This document shows, in pieces, positions 41,359 to 49,798 of a DNA stretch of 64,000 bases (position 1 is its first letter; every line of letters starts with the position of its first letter). This DNA comes from a bacterium. GTDB taxonomy: Bacteria; UBP4; UBA4092; JAOAEQ01. A model generated the notes under the pieces. That model made no database searches. It had not been told where the DNA came from and saw only the letters and a program-made list of their open reading frames with translations. The stretch spans positions 30,179-94,178 of the forward strand of contig JAOAEQ010000012.1 in the NCBI GenBank assembly GCA_026416715.1. Direction: 5' to 3'. The translations under genes were made by a program, and so were the position numbers.

Positions 41359-44184
41359 TTAAACCAATCCAGTAACTGCTAATAATATCGGCGCAACTGA
41401 ACCATCAGTCGCTACGAAATCGATGGTGCTGATTTCTTTTTCCGGATAAGGATTCCACCAGATATATGACCGAATAGTTATACGTTTCCCATCACGCAGT
41501 TTTCCTTTCCACGCTACACTCAGTTGTGGCGGAGAAACGTTATCTAGCCAAGAATGAATATTAATCCCATATTTCAAATCTACAAAGGATTTTGTACCAT
41601 CTTGATAATTGATAATGTACTGTCCGATTTTCGATTCAGGGTTTGCTGGCCAACCGGTGGTATGCAAAAATGCAATCCTAGATAGTTTTTGTTTAATCGG
41701 AATTCCGCTAATTTTTTCCGGAAACGATTCTGCTATCCCTGGTCCTTTCAACATCAACCCGGCAGGAGTATCTCCGATTTTTGATATGGTATACATCACA
41801 CAATCTTCTAATCGCACCGCACTATCCTGACCGAGCATGGCAAGTCTGGATAAATCATTACCCTGTCCATATCCGAGGAACCCAAGCGTATCTTGACTAT
41901 CAATCAGACTAACATTGCAATACGATGATAAATCGAATAATATACCCGGTTGTGGTTTCAACAATTTCGTCGGTTCGTTATATCGCTCTCGAAGCAATTG
42001 TGCCGGGTCATAAGGCAGCTCATCAAGTTTTTTCGGTAACGGACTCCAGAAATAGTCTGCAGCGAGAATATAAGCATAAATTTGCTTGAACTCTTTCTCG
42101 AGTGCAGTAGCGTTTCCAAAATAGCCAGTCCAAGTCGTTTGCATCATTCCGTAAGCATTCTTCTTTGCGCAATACTGACTGAACCCTTCGATATTCTTCG
42201 GAATATACCAGGTACATCCAATCGTTCTAAAACCGTGTTCCTGATAGAAATCAATGCTTGGATAAACGGTTTTTGGAGCGTAATGCCAATCCGCAATAAC
42301 GATATCTTTGGGAAGCGTATCAATTTTCGATTTAAACTTTTCCTTTAAAAGGATATCGCCCCACATCATCGTTTTAACCCCTTTTTGTTTTAGGTGTTCG
42401 TAAAGTTTCAACGTGTCCAAATAATATAAATCTACCAGTCCGACTTTTTTACATTCTTCATGCACCGGGAACGTACCGCGCATCTCGAATTCGTCATGAC
42501 CAATATGGAGATATTCCGGTTTATCAAACAGGTCAATTGCTTCATCAATCATTTTAAATATAAACTCGTAGCTTTTCGGATTTAACGGACAGTATGCATA
42601 CGGCATCGCACTATCTTCAACAAATTCGAGATTCTTTTTCGCCCGGAAAACGAACTCGAGATGACCAAGTGTCTGAACTAACGGTGTAACCGTTATAAAA
42701 TGGTCTTTTGCGCATTGGAGAACCTTTTTAAATTCCGATTTCGTTATCGCAGCCGGCTGGTTAACTTCCGGCACCGATTCCCATTGTATCCCCTGTTCAA
42801 CTTCATACACAATATGATTGATTTTATATCGGGAAAAAACCCGGTCGATGAGTCGAGTATGAAACCAGATGGAATCCTTATCCGCTAGGAGATGGATACA
42901 TCGATATTTAAATTGTGGTTTATCAAAAATCTCCGCTCCCTTCGCAACAAGTGAAAAATCATGGTGTTGCCGAAGTAATTGTTTAAACGATTGTGTACCG
43001 TAGTAGGTTCCCAACGGATCACTCCCAGCGATAATTGCATACTCTTTCGTTACCCGAAGTATATATCCCTGTTCACCAGGATAAGTTTTAGTGACCCCAA
43101 TATTCTCATGGTGGCAGATTTGTTTACTTATCGGATTCACCCACGGTTCACCAATAACAATCGCATTAGTTATTTTCCCGAATTTATATTTCGATGCGGA
43201 TACAACTTCTAGATTGAATCCGGCAAGTTCGGCTATCTCCTGATTCAATTCTTCTGCTGCTTTCGCGTTTTCTTTCGATGGATTGGAGGCAATAACGATT
43301 TTAGTCTCCTTATTAATACGAAAATCATTCTCTAACAATTTCAGATACATCGGTTGGGGAATAATTACCACTGGCTTCGGCTGGGGAATGAGCGCGTCAG
43401 CTATAGGAATCGGATTCGTTCCTTCAGTTGCAGACGGTTTGAGCGGAGCGATATCTCCACGGTACGAAATAAACTTGCCATTAAATTCGATTCCTTTCAG
43501 GATACCAAACCGCACAGAGTTATGAAATGAACCAGCACAGAACGACCAGCTCGATGTTTCTTGATGCGGGAGTTCGTTCCGACAGAAGTTTATCCGCCAA
43601 TATCGTTCATTGTATCCGCGCACTGCTAAGGTTGAAAACGGTATCTTAAATTCTGCTATCCAAGCATTCAACTCTCTCCCGGTTTTAACTTCCCAAACGA
43701 GTTTGGTTTCCGCTCCAGCATATCGTTCATCACCATGGAACATCGAATATTTTGTACCGAGAATATTGGTTACGAAATGATAATAATTATTATTTACCGT
43801 AACCATAAACGGAGAAATGAATACTTCAAATGAATCATCGAGATATACCGGGTCGTTTTCGGTTGTAAACTTTCCAACCAGTTGTTCCATTTTCGATTCA
43901 TACCCACGAAATGCAATATAGATATTCTCGGAATCATACACTATCCAGACTTCGGTTTGCTCCCGTTTCGGCATTGCCGTCTGATAATCGAGAAAATTCG
44001 TTACCGGTTTTGCTTTCTGCCAGCAAGCATCATCAAGGATGCCATCTACATTCGGGGGCGGGTCAGCATAAACCGCAACTATTTCTGGTAAAGGTTGTTG
44101 AAGCGGAGCACCAAATCCTATCCCCGAAATGAATGAGAGCATAACTAATAATCCACCTAAACAAATTCTCCAACAGGTAACCAT
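41359..44184 (-). CDS. Exported CBM9-like plus GH20 beta-N-acetylhexosaminidase-like protein
   Basis: A 941-residue exported multidomain protein: signal peptide (1-25); DOMON/CBM9-like sugar-binding domain (about 35-225, VDGILDDACWQKAKPV, SENIYIAFRGYES); GH20b domain (about 275-400); GH20 barrel (about 410-740) with QTLGHLEFVF and HIGHDEFEM, carrying the Asp-Glu catalytic pair although the usual GGDE is GHDE; and a C-terminal beta domain (about 760-941). The role would be release of N-acetylhexosamine from glycans outside the cell. Neighbouring Gfo/Idh and GH3 genes fit amino-sugar use. Activity is probable but the motif change is a caution. Confidence 0.8.
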   Translation of the reverse strand: MVTCWRICLGGLLVMLSFISGIGFGAPLQQPLPEIVAVYADPPPNVDGILDDACWQKAKPVTNFLDYQTAMPKREQTEVWIVYDSENIYIAFRGYESKMEQLVGKFTTENDPVYLDDSFEVFISPFMVTVNNNYYHFVTNILGTKYSMFHGDERYAGAETKLVWEVKTGRELNAWIAEFKIPFSTLAVRGYNERYWRINFCRNELPHQETSSWSFCAGSFHNSVRFGILKGIEFNGKFISYRGDIAPLKPSATEGTNPIPIADALIPQPKPVVIIPQPMYLKLLENDFRINKETKIVIASNPSKENAKAAEELNQEIAELAGFNLEVVSASKYKFGKITNAIVIGEPWVNPISKQICHHENIGVTKTYPGEQGYILRVTKEYAIIAGSDPLGTYYGTQSFKQLLRQHHDFSLVAKGAEIFDKPQFKYRCIHLLADKDSIWFHTRLIDRVFSRYKINHIVYEVEQGIQWESVPEVNQPAAITKSEFKKVLQCAKDHFITVTPLVQTLGHLEFVFRAKKNLEFVEDSAMPYAYCPLNPKSYEFIFKMIDEAIDLFDKPEYLHIGHDEFEMRGTFPVHEECKKVGLVDLYYLDTLKLYEHLKQKGVKTMMWGDILLKEKFKSKIDTLPKDIVIADWHYAPKTVYPSIDFYQEHGFRTIGCTWYIPKNIEGFSQYCAKKNAYGMMQTTWTGYFGNATALEKEFKQIYAYILAADYFWSPLPKKLDELPYDPAQLLRERYNEPTKLLKPQPGILFDLSSYCNVSLIDSQDTLGFLGYGQGNDLSRLAMLGQDSAVRLEDCVMYTISKIGDTPAGLMLKGPGIAESFPEKISGIPIKQKLSRIAFLHTTGWPANPESKIGQYIINYQDGTKSFVDLKYGINIHSWLDNVSPPQLSVAWKGKLRDGKRITIRSYIWWNPYPEKEISTIDFVATDGSVAPILLAVTGLV

Positions 44185-44215
44185 ATTACCTAACTCCTTC
44201 CTATTCGACCAAACT

Positions 44216-44250
44216 TTAGCTCAGGATTTATACCCTTTAGGGGTAGCTAA
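44216..44250. repeat. Short interspersed palindrome (TTAGCT...AGCTAA)
   Basis: An inverted repeat with TTAGCT/AGCTAA ends and an inner ACCCTTTAGGGGT hairpin. A related copy in the opposite orientation, CCTTAGGGTTTAACCCCGAG, starts at 46476. The gap 44185-44538 holds nothing else that I can support. Confidence 0.5.
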
Positions 44251-44538
44251 TTTTCTTAAGGTAAACGCCTGATAACCTCGACTAAAGTCAGATAGAAATA
44301 TAGTTTTATTCGACAATTTATTGTCGTGTGGCATTGGTAATCTTATGTTCCGAATAGTTTTGGATAGATATTATACTTGAAAATCGAACAAAATAAAACT
44401 GTTAATCTCAAAATAGTGAGTATCTCCAGCGGAATTGATTTTCCTATCATGACTTTATTTCTGAGAAGGCACCTACTAAAAGCGGAATGAGAATAGAGCA
44501 ATACCGTTTAACTCTATCCCCACTCAACTATCACCATG

Positions 44539-46218
44539 TTATACTTTAAATAAATCTCCCATCCGTTTCCCAAGAAGTTTGCTGGCGATAAGGAACGAAA
44601 TTATCAAAATTCCCATACCGAGAACGCCCATCGCACTCGCGATTTGCGGTCCATCAGTTACCCGCCCGAGTAATGCATAGATAGCTTTCGTTATCGGGTA
44701 ATATCTCTCTTGCATTGCGAGGATAAGACTATCACTTACTTCCAGCATCGCAAACGCAAAGGCAAGCACGCTACCCACCAAAACATGCATGAAGATTAAG
44801 GGGAAGGTTACTCGTAAAAACGTCTGACTCGGTTTTGCTCCGAGACTTGAAGAGGCTTCTTCGAGCGTGACACTACATTGCTGGAACCCGGCATACGCTG
44901 ACCGAACCATATACGGCAACCGGCGAATGGTATATCCGATAATCAGTAATGGAACCGGATTAACTCGCGGGTCAAGAAACGTTCCGGAAAAACAGGTTAA
45001 ATATCCGAATGCTAGGACGAGTCCGGGGATGGTTAAACTTAACATCGTTAAAATATCCAACATCATTGCTCCGCGAATCTTCTTCCGCGCAACCAGATAG
45101 GCAATACTAACTCCGATAAGAATATTGAGAAACGTACTCGCAGCACTTAACATCAAACTATTCCTGATACTGCTAATCGCTAAGGGATGCGCAAATGCTA
45201 ACTGATAATATTTCAGTGTCCATTTAGTTGGCAGAACGGTCATAAACCATTCATCCGAAAATGAAGTTAAGATGACGCCAAGATGGGGCAGAACGGAAAT
45301 GAAAATTAAAAGAATCAACAACAACGATAGAACGATAGAACGAATGAACTGGATAACTTTATTGTTATCTTTTCGTTCTGAAACAACGATTTCGGTTTTT
45401 CGAGTTAAGCTCGCATATCCTTTCGTACCGCCGATTTTTTTACTAACGATAAATAGCAGAATAGTTAAGAACAGCACAGATACGACTAACGCATAGCCCA
45501 TCGGGTTCACGGCCATATCCGTTATCATTTCGAATATCATTATGGGAACAACTTTCCGATATTCAAAAATCAGCGGAGTACCTAAATCTGCAAATGACCA
45601 TAAGAAAACGATTACCGCACCAGCAAAATATCCGGGTAAAATTAACGGCAGGGTTACGGTTCTCCAGCGTCGGAACGGTTTCGCACCAAGACTGGCTGCA
45701 GCTTCTTCTAAACTCAGGTCGAGATTAGCTAAACTTGCGGTTAAGTTTAAATACATTATCGGATATAAATGGAGCGTTTCGAGAATAACCACGCCCCAGA
45801 ATCCCGCTGCACCAAGAAAATCGAGCGGTTCCGCAATCAGCCCGAATTGTATCAGCAGCAGATTGACTGACCCAAACCGAGCAAGCAGTTGCTTAAATCC
45901 GATTGCGCCGACAAACGGCGGGACGATTAACGGTAGTAATACTAACCCGCTGAAAATCCGTTTCCCGAAAAACTGGTATCGTCGGAATATCAGCGATAAT
46001 GGGAAACTAATCAGCGTGGTTAACAGCGTTACTACCAGTGCAAGATGGAAACTATTACGTAACCCCTGCTGGATAATCGGATGAGTTAATAGAAGTTTAA
46101 AATAGGTTAAATCAAATTGCCCGTCTATCCAAACCGATTGCTCAACCACATAGAATATTGGGTAGATGAAAAAAACCACAAAGAAGAGTAGGAGAATAGC
46201 AAGTAATCCAAACTTCAT
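44539..46218 (-). CDS. ABC transporter permease, two fused domains (Fe3+/polyamine type)
   Basis: A 559-residue inner-membrane protein with about twelve helices and two permease halves, as in FbpB/SfuB. Each half has an EAA loop: EEAAASLGAKPFRRWRTVTL (near residue 190) and EEASSSLGAKPSQTFLRVTF (near residue 455). It partners the ATPase encoded just upstream at 46548-47642 on the same strand. No periplasmic binding protein is nearby, so the cargo (ferric iron, thiamine, phosphonate or polyamine) cannot be fixed. Confidence 0.9.
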   Translation of the reverse strand: MKFGLLAILLLFFVVFFIYPIFYVVEQSVWIDGQFDLTYFKLLLTHPIIQQGLRNSFHLALVVTLLTTLISFPLSLIFRRYQFFGKRIFSGLVLLPLIVPPFVGAIGFKQLLARFGSVNLLLIQFGLIAEPLDFLGAAGFWGVVILETLHLYPIMYLNLTASLANLDLSLEEAAASLGAKPFRRWRTVTLPLILPGYFAGAVIVFLWSFADLGTPLIFEYRKVVPIMIFEMITDMAVNPMGYALVVSVLFLTILLFIVSKKIGGTKGYASLTRKTEIVVSERKDNNKVIQFIRSIVLSLLLILLIFISVLPHLGVILTSFSDEWFMTVLPTKWTLKYYQLAFAHPLAISSIRNSLMLSAASTFLNILIGVSIAYLVARKKIRGAMMLDILTMLSLTIPGLVLAFGYLTCFSGTFLDPRVNPVPLLIIGYTIRRLPYMVRSAYAGFQQCSVTLEEASSSLGAKPSQTFLRVTFPLIFMHVLVGSVLAFAFAMLEVSDSLILAMQERYYPITKAIYALLGRVTDGPQIASAMGVLGMGILIISFLIASKLLGKRMGDLFKV

Positions 46219-46230
46219 AACCGATTTATA

Positions 46231-46290
46231 TAAAGACCGCTAAGAACGCAAAAGTTATTGAGTTCCATTAGCGCTCTTTGCGAGTAATAG
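46231..46290. repeat. Inverted repeat before the ABC permease gene
   Basis: GACCGCTAAGAACGCAAAAG (46235-46254) pairs imperfectly with CTCTTTGCGAGTAATAG (46274-46290). It ends 13 bases from the permease start at 46218. In the rest of the gap (46291-46547) I see the near-perfect palindrome CCTATCTGAAGATAGG (46391-46406) and the TTAGGG/AACCCC repeat at 46476-46498. Confidence 0.55.
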
Positions 46291-46475
46291 ACCTTATCCC
46301 GAATGGTACATGAAAAACAATCCCTCGTTTACTTGCGCAAGGAAGAGATTTAGTGACGAAATTCCGCCATTCTTGATCCCGCTTATACCCCCTATCTGAA
46401 GATAGGAAGTAATCAGTTTAGGGGATTGGATAGCCCCAAACTTGAGCCCAGAGAAACAAATGCATCATGAATACA

Positions 46476-46498
46476 CCTTAGGGTTTAACCCCGAGCTA
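46476..46498. repeat. Second copy of the TTAGGG/AACCCC interspersed palindrome
   Basis: CCTTAGGGTTTAACCCCGAG-CTA, whose reverse complement resembles the repeat at 44216-44250 (TAGCTC-GG-ACCCT-GG pattern). It lies in the spacer downstream of the ABC ATPase gene. Confidence 0.4.
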
Positions 46499-46547
46499 TA
46501 CTCAATATAAGAGACAACGTCAATTGCAAAATTTGGGGGTATAACAA

Positions 46548-47642
46548 TTATTCTTTTAGAACTATAATATGTTCAGGAGGAAATGAAATGTTGATTTTTT
46601 CTCCCGGTTTAACCGACACTGCTTTTGCTTCAGTTACTACGGCTTTCCATTCCAACCCAGTAGCGAGATGGAACCAAATTTGCTCCTGTTCCCCTTGAAA
46701 ACTTGCGCTAACTATATCTGCAGAAAACCGGTTCATCGGGCTATGTTCGTACTCGGTACTTGATGCTTGGTACTTTTGTAACTGGATTGATTCCGGTCGA
46801 ATTGAGCATATCACTGATTGACCTGGTTGAACGGGAATAGAACCCTGATTCGCTATTAGTTGCCCGAGTTCGGTCTGAATAAGAATCTGATTGTGTTCTA
46901 GTATCTGTTGTATCGTTCCATTAATCAGATTGGTTTCCCCGATAAACCCGGCAACGAAACTATTAACTGGTTGATAATATATTTCTTTTGGCGTCCCGAC
47001 TTGCAAGATTCTCCCATCGCGCATTACAGCGATTCGGTCAGCTAATGATAACGCTTCTTTACAATCATGCGTTACATAAATCGTCGTTACTCCTGATTCC
47101 CGATGGATAGCCCGAATTTCTTCTCGCATTTCAATTCGAAGTTTCGCATCTAGGTTCGCTAACGGTTCATCGAGCAGCAATAAATCTGGCGAAATAACCA
47201 AAGCGCGAGCTACCGCGACTCGCTGCTGTTCTCCTCCCGATAACGTTCCCGGACTCCGTTTCTCATACCCTGAAAGTTTAACTAACGCCAATATCTCCGC
47301 AACTTTCTTCTTTCGGTCAGCTATCGGGATATTGCGCGTTCTCAATCCATACTCGATATTTTTCGCTACGGTTAAATGCGGGAATAACGCATAGTTCTGG
47401 AATACAAACCCGATATTCCGCTGATACGGCGGGAATTCATTTACCCGCTGGTCATTGAAATAAATATCACCCGTATCCGGTTGATAGAATCCGGCTAATA
47501 ACCGAAGAAGAGTAGTTTTCCCACACCCTGACGGACCGAGGAGAAAAAACAATTCCCCAGCGTCAATCTTAAGATTAATATCATTGAGAATGAGCTTATC
47601 GGCAATAGAAAGTTTGATTTGGTTTAAAGTTACCGAAACCAT
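46548..47642 (-). CDS. ABC transporter ATPase (PotA/FbpC type)
   Basis: A 364-residue ATPase with Walker A GPSGCGKTTLLRLL, Q-loop FVFQNYALFPHL, signature LSGGEQQRVAVARAL, Walker B LLLLDEPLANLD and the switch His in YVTHDCKEAL, then a TOBE-type regulatory C-terminus (about 235-364). The length and layout match importers of iron or polyamines. The start ATG at 47642 is preferred over the TTG at 47651. It probably forms an operon with the double permease 330 bases downstream. Confidence 0.92.
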   Translation of the reverse strand: MVSVTLNQIKLSIADKLILNDINLKIDAGELFFLLGPSGCGKTTLLRLLAGFYQPDTGDIYFNDQRVNEFPPYQRNIGFVFQNYALFPHLTVAKNIEYGLRTRNIPIADRKKKVAEILALVKLSGYEKRSPGTLSGGEQQRVAVARALVISPDLLLLDEPLANLDAKLRIEMREEIRAIHRESGVTTIYVTHDCKEALSLADRIAVMRDGRILQVGTPKEIYYQPVNSFVAGFIGETNLINGTIQQILEHNQILIQTELGQLIANQGSIPVQPGQSVICSIRPESIQLQKYQASSTEYEHSPMNRFSADIVSASFQGEQEQIWFHLATGLEWKAVVTEAKAVSVKPGEKINISFPPEHIIVLKE

Positions 47643-47649
47643 AAAAAAC

Positions 47650-47733
47650 AAGCCACGATTGAACTCGAATTATCGTTTATCGCTTATATTATACAATATT
47701 TTATTTAATTAGATTCGAGAAAATTCGTGGCTT
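47650..47733. repeat. Inverted repeat (AAGCCACGA family) abutting the ABC ATPase start
   Basis: Left arm AAGCCACGATTGAACTCGAA (47650-47669) and right arm TTCGAGAAAATTCGTGGCTT (47714-47733) pair over AAGCCACGA and CTCGAA with a 5-base mismatch bubble. It ends seven bases upstream of the ATG at 47642. The remaining gap to 47857 shows nothing else. Confidence 0.75.
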
Positions 47734-47857
47734 AATTTTTCGAGTTTTAAACAACCTAATTATTCCGATAATATCTAGTAAACTGTGAATTTAAAGGTTG
47801 CACTTGTTGGCTTTTATAAGTTTAACACTAACAATTAATTCTTGCGGGTATCATTTA

Positions 47858-48895
47858 CTAGATTTGCTCCGGTTGCTCAATGTTCATGCTGGTTAATTGT
47901 TGCAGTTTCTTTTCTTGCTCTTGCAGTAACCGAGATAACACTTCCCCATAATATTCCATCAGTTTTTCCATCTGCGGAATCAGAATATAAAAATATTCCA
48001 ACTTAAACTTGTCATATTCTAATGGTTTCTTTTTTAGTTTCTGGACGATTTGGAAACTATGCTGAATGAGCATGAATAATTGAATCAGGTTCGGTGCAGA
48101 TTGATATTGCTCCTGCATCGGCGCAATGTGCGCCGGACTCGGAACTCCTATCGGTTTGTATAGAGCTTTCTGCGGTTGTGTTTTTTTCCTCGCACGATTC
48201 CGTTCAGATTGTTGATATAACGCTTCCCGATATCCCAGTGCTCGAGCCGATACCAACTCTTTCAAATCCGGGTCTAAGTCTTTTAATTGTAAAAATCGAT
48301 AGATGGTGGTTATGCTCATTTTTAAAAGTTTTGCCGTCTGTTCATAGAAGTCTGGGAAAGCAAGTTCTCCTTTGGATAACTTGCTTTTTTGATATTCTTC
48401 ACTCATATGGTCACCTCCGTGTTTAATCTTTCCATAGACCTGTTCAAACCGGTGTTTTCGTTCGAGAATCGCTTCGCAGAGCTCTAGCGGAGTCAAGTCT
48501 TTCCTTTGCATATTTTCCGATAATTGCATGTCAAACTGTTTTAACTTGGATATTGCGGATTGCTTATCCTGACTGTTTATTTCGAGCTTAGTCAAGGTGT
48601 AGTTCAAAGATGATTCTATTTTGTTATTTGAATTTGGAATGGTAAATTTAGTTTCGTTACCTGCTATTTCTTCCTTCGAACTTTGTATTTGAACTATCGC
48701 TGGAATTTCTTGCCAGCCGAGCAATTCAGCTGCTTTCAATCTTCTGAATCCAGCAATCAATGCATAATCTGATGTTACCACTATTGGATGTAATAATCCA
48801 TGGTGTTTGATATCTTCCGCTAACTCGGTTATATTACCGAAATCAAACCGAGCACGAAAACCAATTTTTATTGAAGCAATCGAAACATTCTGCAT
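47858..48895 (-). CDS. ParB-like nuclease-domain protein with internal insertion
   Basis: A 345-residue protein from the ATG at 48895, where AGGAGAGAAG gives a good ribosome site; the longer reading (48937) runs into a spacer repeat. The ParB/Srx N-terminal domain is clear: VSIASIKIGFRARFDFGNI, HGLLHPIVVTSDYALIAGFRR, LLGWQEIPAIV. A low-complexity insert of about 50 residues separates this from SENMQRKDLTPLELCEAI, the next ParB box. A helix-turn-helix (QTAKLLKMSITTIYRFLQLK) follows; the C-terminal 120 residues are helical and unfamiliar. No ParA or parS is near, so it is more likely a regulator or effector than a partition protein. Confidence 0.8.
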   Translation of the reverse strand: MQNVSIASIKIGFRARFDFGNITELAEDIKHHGLLHPIVVTSDYALIAGFRRLKAAELLGWQEIPAIVQIQSSKEEIAGNETKFTIPNSNNKIESSLNYTLTKLEINSQDKQSAISKLKQFDMQLSENMQRKDLTPLELCEAILERKHRFEQVYGKIKHGGDHMSEEYQKSKLSKGELAFPDFYEQTAKLLKMSITTIYRFLQLKDLDPDLKELVSARALGYREALYQQSERNRARKKTQPQKALYKPIGVPSPAHIAPMQEQYQSAPNLIQLFMLIQHSFQIVQKLKKKPLEYDKFKLEYFYILIPQMEKLMEYYGEVLSRLLQEQEKKLQQLTSMNIEQPEQI

Positions 48896-48910
48896 ACCAT
48901 CTTCTCTCCT

Positions 48911-49010
48911 GTTACCACTAAGACACAAAGACGCCAAGGTTCATGTTTAAAAATGCTCATTTTACCATGTAAACCGATTCTACTTTGGTACTCTGTGGCT
49001 TAGTAGCTAA
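48911..49010. repeat. Inverted repeat (CACTAAGACAC family, copy 1)
   Basis: Left arm GTTACCACTAAGACACAAAG (48911-48930), continuing ACGCCAAGG; right arm CTTTGGTACTCTGTGGCTTA (48983-49002), continuing GTAGCTAA. The arms pair at most positions. The element sits immediately beyond the ribosome site of the ParB-like gene. Homologous copies are at 51366-51461 and 54465-54561. Confidence 0.7.
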
Positions 49011-49206
49011 ATTATTGTTTCAGATTTCGATATTCAAATTTGTTTCAGTTATAATAATTCATTTATTTAACCGCAGGGTGTCTCTATACTCTAGAAAAAT
49101 ATAGCCAAGAAAAATTATGCTTGGTAAGTAAAGGAAAGAGTGTGGTTAACTGATAAAAGACCGCTTTTAGAAAAAAGATGGTTTGAAAATTTCTCTCTCT
49201 GGGCTT

Positions 49207-49237
49207 GAATCGGAATTGAACGGTTCAATTCCGATTC
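49207..49237. promoter_or_regulatory. Perfect 31-base palindrome upstream of the arsenic operon
   Basis: GAATCGGAATTGAAC (49207-49221), a central G, and GTTCAATTCCGATTC (49223-49237) are an exact inverted repeat. There is no T-run after it on either strand, so it is not a typical terminator. It ends 14 bases before the -35 box of arsR and could be a regulator site or an RNA hairpin. Confidence 0.6.
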
Positions 49238-49251
49238 TGCTCCATTGCTAC

Positions 49252-49300
49252 TTGACAACCCAGTCGGTTCTGTGTTTTAATATATGAACATATAATCATA
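49252..49300 (+). promoter_or_regulatory. arsR promoter and candidate ArsR operator
   Basis: TTGACA (49252-49257), 17-18 base spacer, TTTAAT (49276-49281), then the dyad TATGA-N8-TCATA (49283-49300), which would overlap the transcription start. Position and AT-rich dyad fit an ArsR/SmtB-type operator for autorepression; there is no direct proof. Confidence 0.55.
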
Positions 49301-49322
49301 CATTGGATTTAATATGTTTTTT

Positions 49323-49709
49323 ATGCGAGAGATAGCCGAGTTATTTAACCTATTATCTGACCAGACCCGATTGCGGATTCTAAATCTCTTATTCCAACGA
49401 CCATTATGTGTCTGTGAGTTGGAAGAAGTACTGCAGATGTCACAATCGCGGATATCGCATCAGTTGAAATTGTTACGCGCTGCCAATCTGGTTATAGATG
49501 AACGTGACCGGCAATGGATAATCTATCGTATCCAACCGCAAACGGAACATTTCTCGCAACTGATTCTCGATATTTTGCGACAATGGCTCGAACAGAACGA
49601 AATCGCGAAATCGGATTTAGCGCGGTTGCAAGAATGCATGGTTTGCGGCTCGAGAAGAACGACTGTTTGTAATGGTAATCGCAAAATCCAAAATCCAAAT
49701 GTCAAATAA
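49323..49709 (+). CDS. arsR: ArsR-family arsenic-responsive repressor
   Basis: A 128-residue winged-helix repressor. LSDQTRLRILNLLFQRPLCVCELEEVLQMSQSRISHQL includes the C-V-C pair of the arsenite site (CVC in ELCVCDL of plasmid ArsR), and a C-terminal CMVC adds further thiols. It would repress the downstream arsenic genes until As(III) binds. The ATG at 49323 (MREIAEL) is preferred over 49314. The last residues (KIQNPNVK) are encoded by the left arm of a spacer repeat, suggesting the original stop was lost. Confidence 0.9.
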   Translation: MREIAELFNLLSDQTRLRILNLLFQRPLCVCELEEVLQMSQSRISHQLKLLRAANLVIDERDRQWIIYRIQPQTEHFSQLILDILRQWLEQNEIAKSDLARLQECMVCGSRRTTVCNGNRKIQNPNVK

Positions 49710-49789
49710 ATCATTGAATCACAGTAATCCTTTAATCGATTTGGATTTAAACGATTTATTTGGACTATGAAATTTGAAATTTGAATTTT
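49682..49789. repeat. Inverted repeat (CAAATGTCAAATAAATC family, copy 1)
   Basis: Left arm ends TCCAAATGTCAAATAAATC (49693-49711 region) and right arm starts GATTTATTTGGAC (49753). Outer parts AAAATCC.../...TTTTGAATTTT also match loosely. It overlaps the last nine codons of arsR and ends nine bases before the permease ATG at 49799. Copy 2 is at 53681-53795. Confidence 0.8.
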
Positions 49790-49798
49790 CAAAATTTT

